Positions 7,759-9,970 of a stretch of 9,970 bases of DNA are shown one piece after another. The stretch is from Roseiarcus sp043784465. GTDB lineage: Bacteria > Pseudomonadota > Alphaproteobacteria > Rhizobiales > Beijerinckiaceae. The translations under genes were made by a program, and so were the position numbers. Under the pieces are notes generated by a model. It saw only the letters and a list, made by a program, of their open reading frames with translations. It did no database searches and was not told where the DNA came from. The DNA lies in contig JAYVYJ010000053.1 in NCBI GenBank assembly GCA_043784465.1, positions 1 to 9,970 of the forward strand, read 5' to 3'. Within the stretch, counting starts at the first letter, position 1. The number at the start of each line of letters is the position of its first letter.

Positions 7759-8482
7759 GGCGTCGATCCGCAGCGCCGGCGCCACTGACGTTGGGCGCAA
7801 GCGCGCGCGCAACGAGGACAGTTTTCTGATGCGGCCGGAGGCCGGCGTCTGGGCGGTCGCCGACGGCATGGGCGGGCACGGCGGCGGCGACGTCGCCAGC
7901 CGCATGGCGATTGACGCGCTCGCGCGGGCTCCTGTGGAAGGCGACGCGGCGGCGCGGCTGGCGGCGCTGGAGGCGGCGGTGGCGGCTTCGCACCACGAGA
8001 TGCGCGCCTACGCGCAGGCGAACGGGCGCGACATCATGGGGACTACGCTGGTGGCGGTCCTGGTTTGTGGCGCGCATTTCGCTTGTCTATGGTGCGGCGA
8101 CAGCCGAGTTTATCTGATGCGCGGCGGGGCGTTGCGCCAGCTTACGCGCGATCATTCCGAGACGCAGGCGCTGGTAGATCGCGGCGTGCTTAACGCGGAG
8201 GAGGCGAGGGTTTGGCCGCGCCGCAGCGTGCTGACGCGCGCGCTCGGCGCGACGGAGGAGGCCGCGCTCGACTATGTCAGCGACCGTCTCGCGGCTGGCG
8301 ACATGCTGCTGCTGTGCAGCGACGGGCTGACGACGCATTGCGCCGACTCCGACATCGCCGCCGCCCTCAAAGACGCCGACCCGCAGGCGGCTTGCGCGGA
8401 CCTGATCGCCCTGACGCTGCGCAGAGGCGCGAGCGACAACGTGACGGCGATAGCGCTGCGCTGCGACGGCGTCTCGCCTTAA
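7751..8482 (+). CDS. pppA: PP2C-family serine/threonine phosphatase PppA
   Basis: PppA (243 residues) is a metal-dependent PP2C-type phosphatase that removes phosphate from T6SS proteins modified by the kinase PpkA and so turns secretion down. All catalytic motifs are seen: ARNEDS (19-24), VADGMGGHGGG (36-46), GTTLV (97-101), GDSRVYL (116-122), LTRDHS (131-136), LLCSDGL (187-193) and SDNVTA (228-233). The metal-binding aspartates at 38, 191 and 229 are present, so the enzyme should be active. There is no membrane segment, so it should be cytoplasmic. The gene overlaps tagF by eight bases from ATG 7751, or by 14 from the alternative ATG 7745. It is the last gene of the T6SS run; low-G+C DNA with no T6SS gene follows. 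No PpkA kinase gene lies in the window, so it must be upstream or elsewhere. Confidence 0.95.
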   Translation: MVEASIRSAGATDVGRKRARNEDSFLMRPEAGVWAVADGMGGHGGGDVASRMAIDALARAPVEGDAAARLAALEAAVAASHHEMRAYAQANGRDIMGTTLVAVLVCGAHFACLWCGDSRVYLMRGGALRQLTRDHSETQALVDRGVLNAEEARVWPRRSVLTRALGATEEAALDYVSDRLAAGDMLLLCSDGLTTHCADSDIAAALKDADPQAACADLIALTLRRGASDNVTAIALRCDGVSP

Positions 8483-8840
8483 CGCGGTCCGTCGCGAGAA
8501 CGTCGATTATCGCGTTGCTTAGCGCATGATATCTTTAGAAAAATACCCTGAATCCATCAGGTCGTTTGTGCATTCCTGGTCGATAGGTTCGTCGATTGAT
8601 CTTTATGTCGCCTTGACGATTCGTTGGCAGGCCTTTCGCAGCCGGCCTTTCAGATTTGCGAAGACCTGTTCGATTGGTTATCGGTGCGACGATTGTTTCT
8701 CGATCCGCATTTTCACAAGTTACGACGACATCGTCGAGCATTGCTGCTTCAATGGGAACACACTCGTCGAATGGTCTCGCCTCATTATGTCCATCGGGAC
8801 CGGCCAATGGGCTGATGGGTGCGGCATTTAAGCAATTGTA
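8483..8840. other. Low-G+C spacer, probably degraded foreign DNA, no supported gene
   Basis: G+C content is about 50% over 8521-8820 (149 of 300 bases counted), against about 70% in the neighbouring genes. Short ORFs run on both strands, the longest a 122-codon - strand frame at 8535-8903, but none shows a family signature, and that frame starts inside the antisense of the istB relic. The sequence near 8524-8546 (GCATGATATCTTTAGAAAAA) resembles one arm of the GCATGATC...GAAAA repeat common in Hyphomicrobiales. The base composition and the adjacent IS21 fragment suggest the remains of a mobile element. I cannot name it, and I see no strong terminator after pppA. Confidence 0.45.
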
Positions 8841-9076
8841 ACCACCCGGCGCAACGAGCTTTACCCGCTTATCGCCAGCCTCGTCCGCGCGGAGCGCACC
8901 CACCGGACGGCGCGCTTGATCGGCTATCGCATAGCGAGCGCGAAGTTCCCAGTTCCCAAGGATATCGACACGTTCGCCTTCGCCGTACGCCAGTCGATGA
9001 AGGCCAAATTCGGGAACTCGGCCAGGGCGGTTTTCCCGACGCCAAGAGCAACGCGATCTTCATCGGCGGAGCCGGC
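8841..9076 (+). pseudogene. istB: IS21-family helper ATPase IstB, internal fragment with frameshift
   Basis: Translation from 8841 gives TTRRNELYPLIASLVRAERT and then a RLIGYRIASAKFPVPKDIDT-type segment ending FAFA. This matches the N-terminal region of one IstB subgroup, in which that stretch precedes a TPVNE-like motif. That motif (TPVDEGQIRELGQGGF, then NAIFIGG) continues in the next frame from 8987, so one base seems to be missing near 8985. The match stops at GGAG (9065-9076), where the Walker A GGTGTGKTH should follow; the lysine and threonine are lost. No istB start codon, no istA and no IS ends are visible, so this is a dead fragment. In intact IS21 elements IstB assists the IstA transposase. 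The call rests on recalled family patterns without an alignment, so it is likely but not certain. Confidence 0.68.
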
Positions 9077-9594
9077 TTTTCGCGACGTAGATTTGCCGTG
9101 AATATAATTGTCGACGACGAAGGACGCGACGAGAAAAGGCGCGAGGCGTCGTGCAGCGGCAAGCTGGTTTTCGTCGTACCGATGTTCGCCGTCGAGGATG
9201 TTCATGGAACTGAGCGTCCGCCCCGGCATCATGACCGGCACGTTGATCGTACAGGCCAGCCCGAGACGTTCGATGAGGTCATGGTCGCCAGGAAACGCCC
9301 ATCGAACCCCACCTTGTCCCCGCCCAGAAAGGGGCGGCCCTGTGGCAAGACATGGTCGCCCGAGGCCGTCGAACCCAAGGCTTCGGCGGCCGCCAGCGGA
9401 TAGTGGCGTTCGTTCGTCGTGAATATGCGCGTCATATGCTCGCCATCGACTTCGAGGCGGAGCATCGTGAGCTGGCTATAGCCGACGCGCTCGCGAACAA
9501 GCGTCGCGACGGCTGAAAACACGGCGGAGGATTCGCGGGCGGCGGCATGGGCGCCAGAGTGGCGCTCGTAGTCCTGGCTCGCAAAAATCGTCAT
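9077..9594 (-). pseudogene. Small GAF-domain protein gene, frameshifted and 3'-disrupted
   Basis: Starting at the ATG at 9594-9592, the - strand encodes MTIFASQDYERHSGAH, a region with TMLRLEVDGEHMTRIFTTNE, and then GDKVGFDGRF near residue 101. In that frame the sequence soon becomes unrelated and stops at 9231-9229. One frame over, from 9292, it continues sensibly: PGDHDLIERLGLACTINVPV, then MMPGRTLSSMNILD and a last LAAARRLAPFLVASFVV. The joined product (about 165 residues) fits a family of short single-GAF-domain proteins whose ligand is generally unknown. The break is one missing base near 9290-9293. After about DNYIHGK the frame runs on into the antisense of the istB relic, so the natural stop is lost. 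The start codon overlaps the stop of the gamma-glutamyltransferase gene (ATGA, 9594-9591), with a GGTGGGA just upstream, so the two were an operon. A sequencing error could also explain the frameshift. Confidence 0.72.
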
Positions 9595-9970
9595 CGTCCC
9601 ACCGCATAGCCTTGCATGAACCGGGGCGTCGCGGCCGCCCGCAGCAGGCCGCCCGAGCGTTCCGCCGCGCAAACCCGCCCCAGCGACCAATCGCCCTCGA
9701 CGGCGACGGCGTGACCGCGCTCGCGCAGCGCGGCGATGGTCGGGGCCGGAAAGCGTTGCTCGATCGTGACCTGGCTGGGGCCGCGCGAGCGGGGATAAAA
9801 GGAGGCTGGCCCATGTCGGGTGTGGAATTGCGGGGCGTCGATGGCCTCCTGCAAGTTCATACCGTGGTGCAGGCGACGCAGGAACACATTAAGCGTCCAT
9901 TGGTCTTGCTGGTCGCCGCCGGGCGTGCCAAGCGCCAGCCAGGCTTCGCCGCCACGCCCGACCATCGTCG
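9591..9970 (-). CDS. Gamma-glutamyltransferase family protein, C-terminal part, 5'-truncated
   Basis: The frame is open to the right edge of the window, so the gene begins beyond it; the visible part is about 125 residues. It shows the conserved end of the Ggt small subunit: ALGTPGGDQQDQW, a HHGMNLQEAIDAPQFHT segment, a RGHAV region and a final RFMQGYAVGR. GTPGGD carries the paired glycines that form the oxyanion hole in this family. The catalytic threonine lies further upstream and cannot be checked. Members hydrolyse or transfer gamma-glutamyl groups from glutathione or related substrates, or act as related acylases, and many are periplasmic. The substrate here cannot be told from this part, so I give no symbol. 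The stop TGA (9593-9591) overlaps the start of the GAF-domain gene. Confidence 0.92.
   Translation of the reverse strand, partial: TMVGRGGEAWLALGTPGGDQQDQWTLNVFLRRLHHGMNLQEAIDAPQFHTRHGPASFYPRSRGPSQVTIEQRFPAPTIAALRERGHAVAVEGDWSLGRVCAAERSGGLLRAAATPRFMQGYAVGR

Noticed and set aside
8493..8514. A possible terminator hairpin after pppA (CGCGA ... TCGCG).
   Set aside because: The stem has only five pairs with a 12-base loop and no T-run follows, so it is not better than chance.
8535..8903. A 122-codon - strand frame after pppA as a real gene.
   Set aside because: Its start lies in the antisense of the istB relic, no family signature is visible, no ribosome site was found, and the composition suggests degraded DNA.
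8819..9403. A 194-codon + strand frame over the IS21 relic.
   Set aside because: Only a short internal part (from 8987) is IstB-like; the rest is an out-of-frame lead-in and antisense of the GAF-domain gene.

Overview
The window looks like the chromosome of a GC-rich alphaproteobacterium, probably of the Hyphomicrobiales (Rhizobiales). The coding part is strongly G+C-rich (44 of 60 bases at 5401-5460). The TssL N-terminus carries a Thr-Ile-Ile-Arg-Pro-Asn-Pro motif that I associate with Agrobacterium-like systems, and the intergenic repeats at 397-618 are of types common in that order. The genus cannot be fixed from the sequence alone.

Positions 1-8482 hold the end of a type VI secretion system (T6SS) cluster, all on the + strand: the C-terminal end of an FHA-domain protein (Fha/TagH), a 391-base gap filled by a composite intergenic repeat, then tssK-tssL-tssM-tagF-pppA. 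These last five genes are tightly packed, with overlaps or a gap of under 10 bases, and probably form one operon. TssK links the baseplate to the membrane complex. TssL and TssM form the inner-membrane part of that complex, and this TssL has an extra C-terminal OmpA-like peptidoglycan-binding domain. Fha, PppA and TagF belong to the post-translational control layer (threonine phosphorylation). The matching kinase PpkA is not in the window. TssL has a threonine at position 14 in a context that fits the Fha-binding phosphosite known from Agrobacterium.

Positions 8483-9076 are a scar. About 350 bases of clearly lower G+C (149 of 300 at 8521-8820, about 50%) hold no gene I can support. They are followed by a fragment of an IS21-family istB helper ATPase gene, carrying one frameshift and cut off just at its P-loop.

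Positions 9077-9970 are read from the - strand. They hold the C-terminal part of a gamma-glutamyltransferase-family gene entering from the right edge, joined by an ATGA overlap to a small GAF-domain gene. That second gene appears broken: it has a one-base frameshift near 9290, and its 3' end runs into the IS21 relic. The T6SS operon and the ggt-GAF operon therefore converge on the mobile-element scar.
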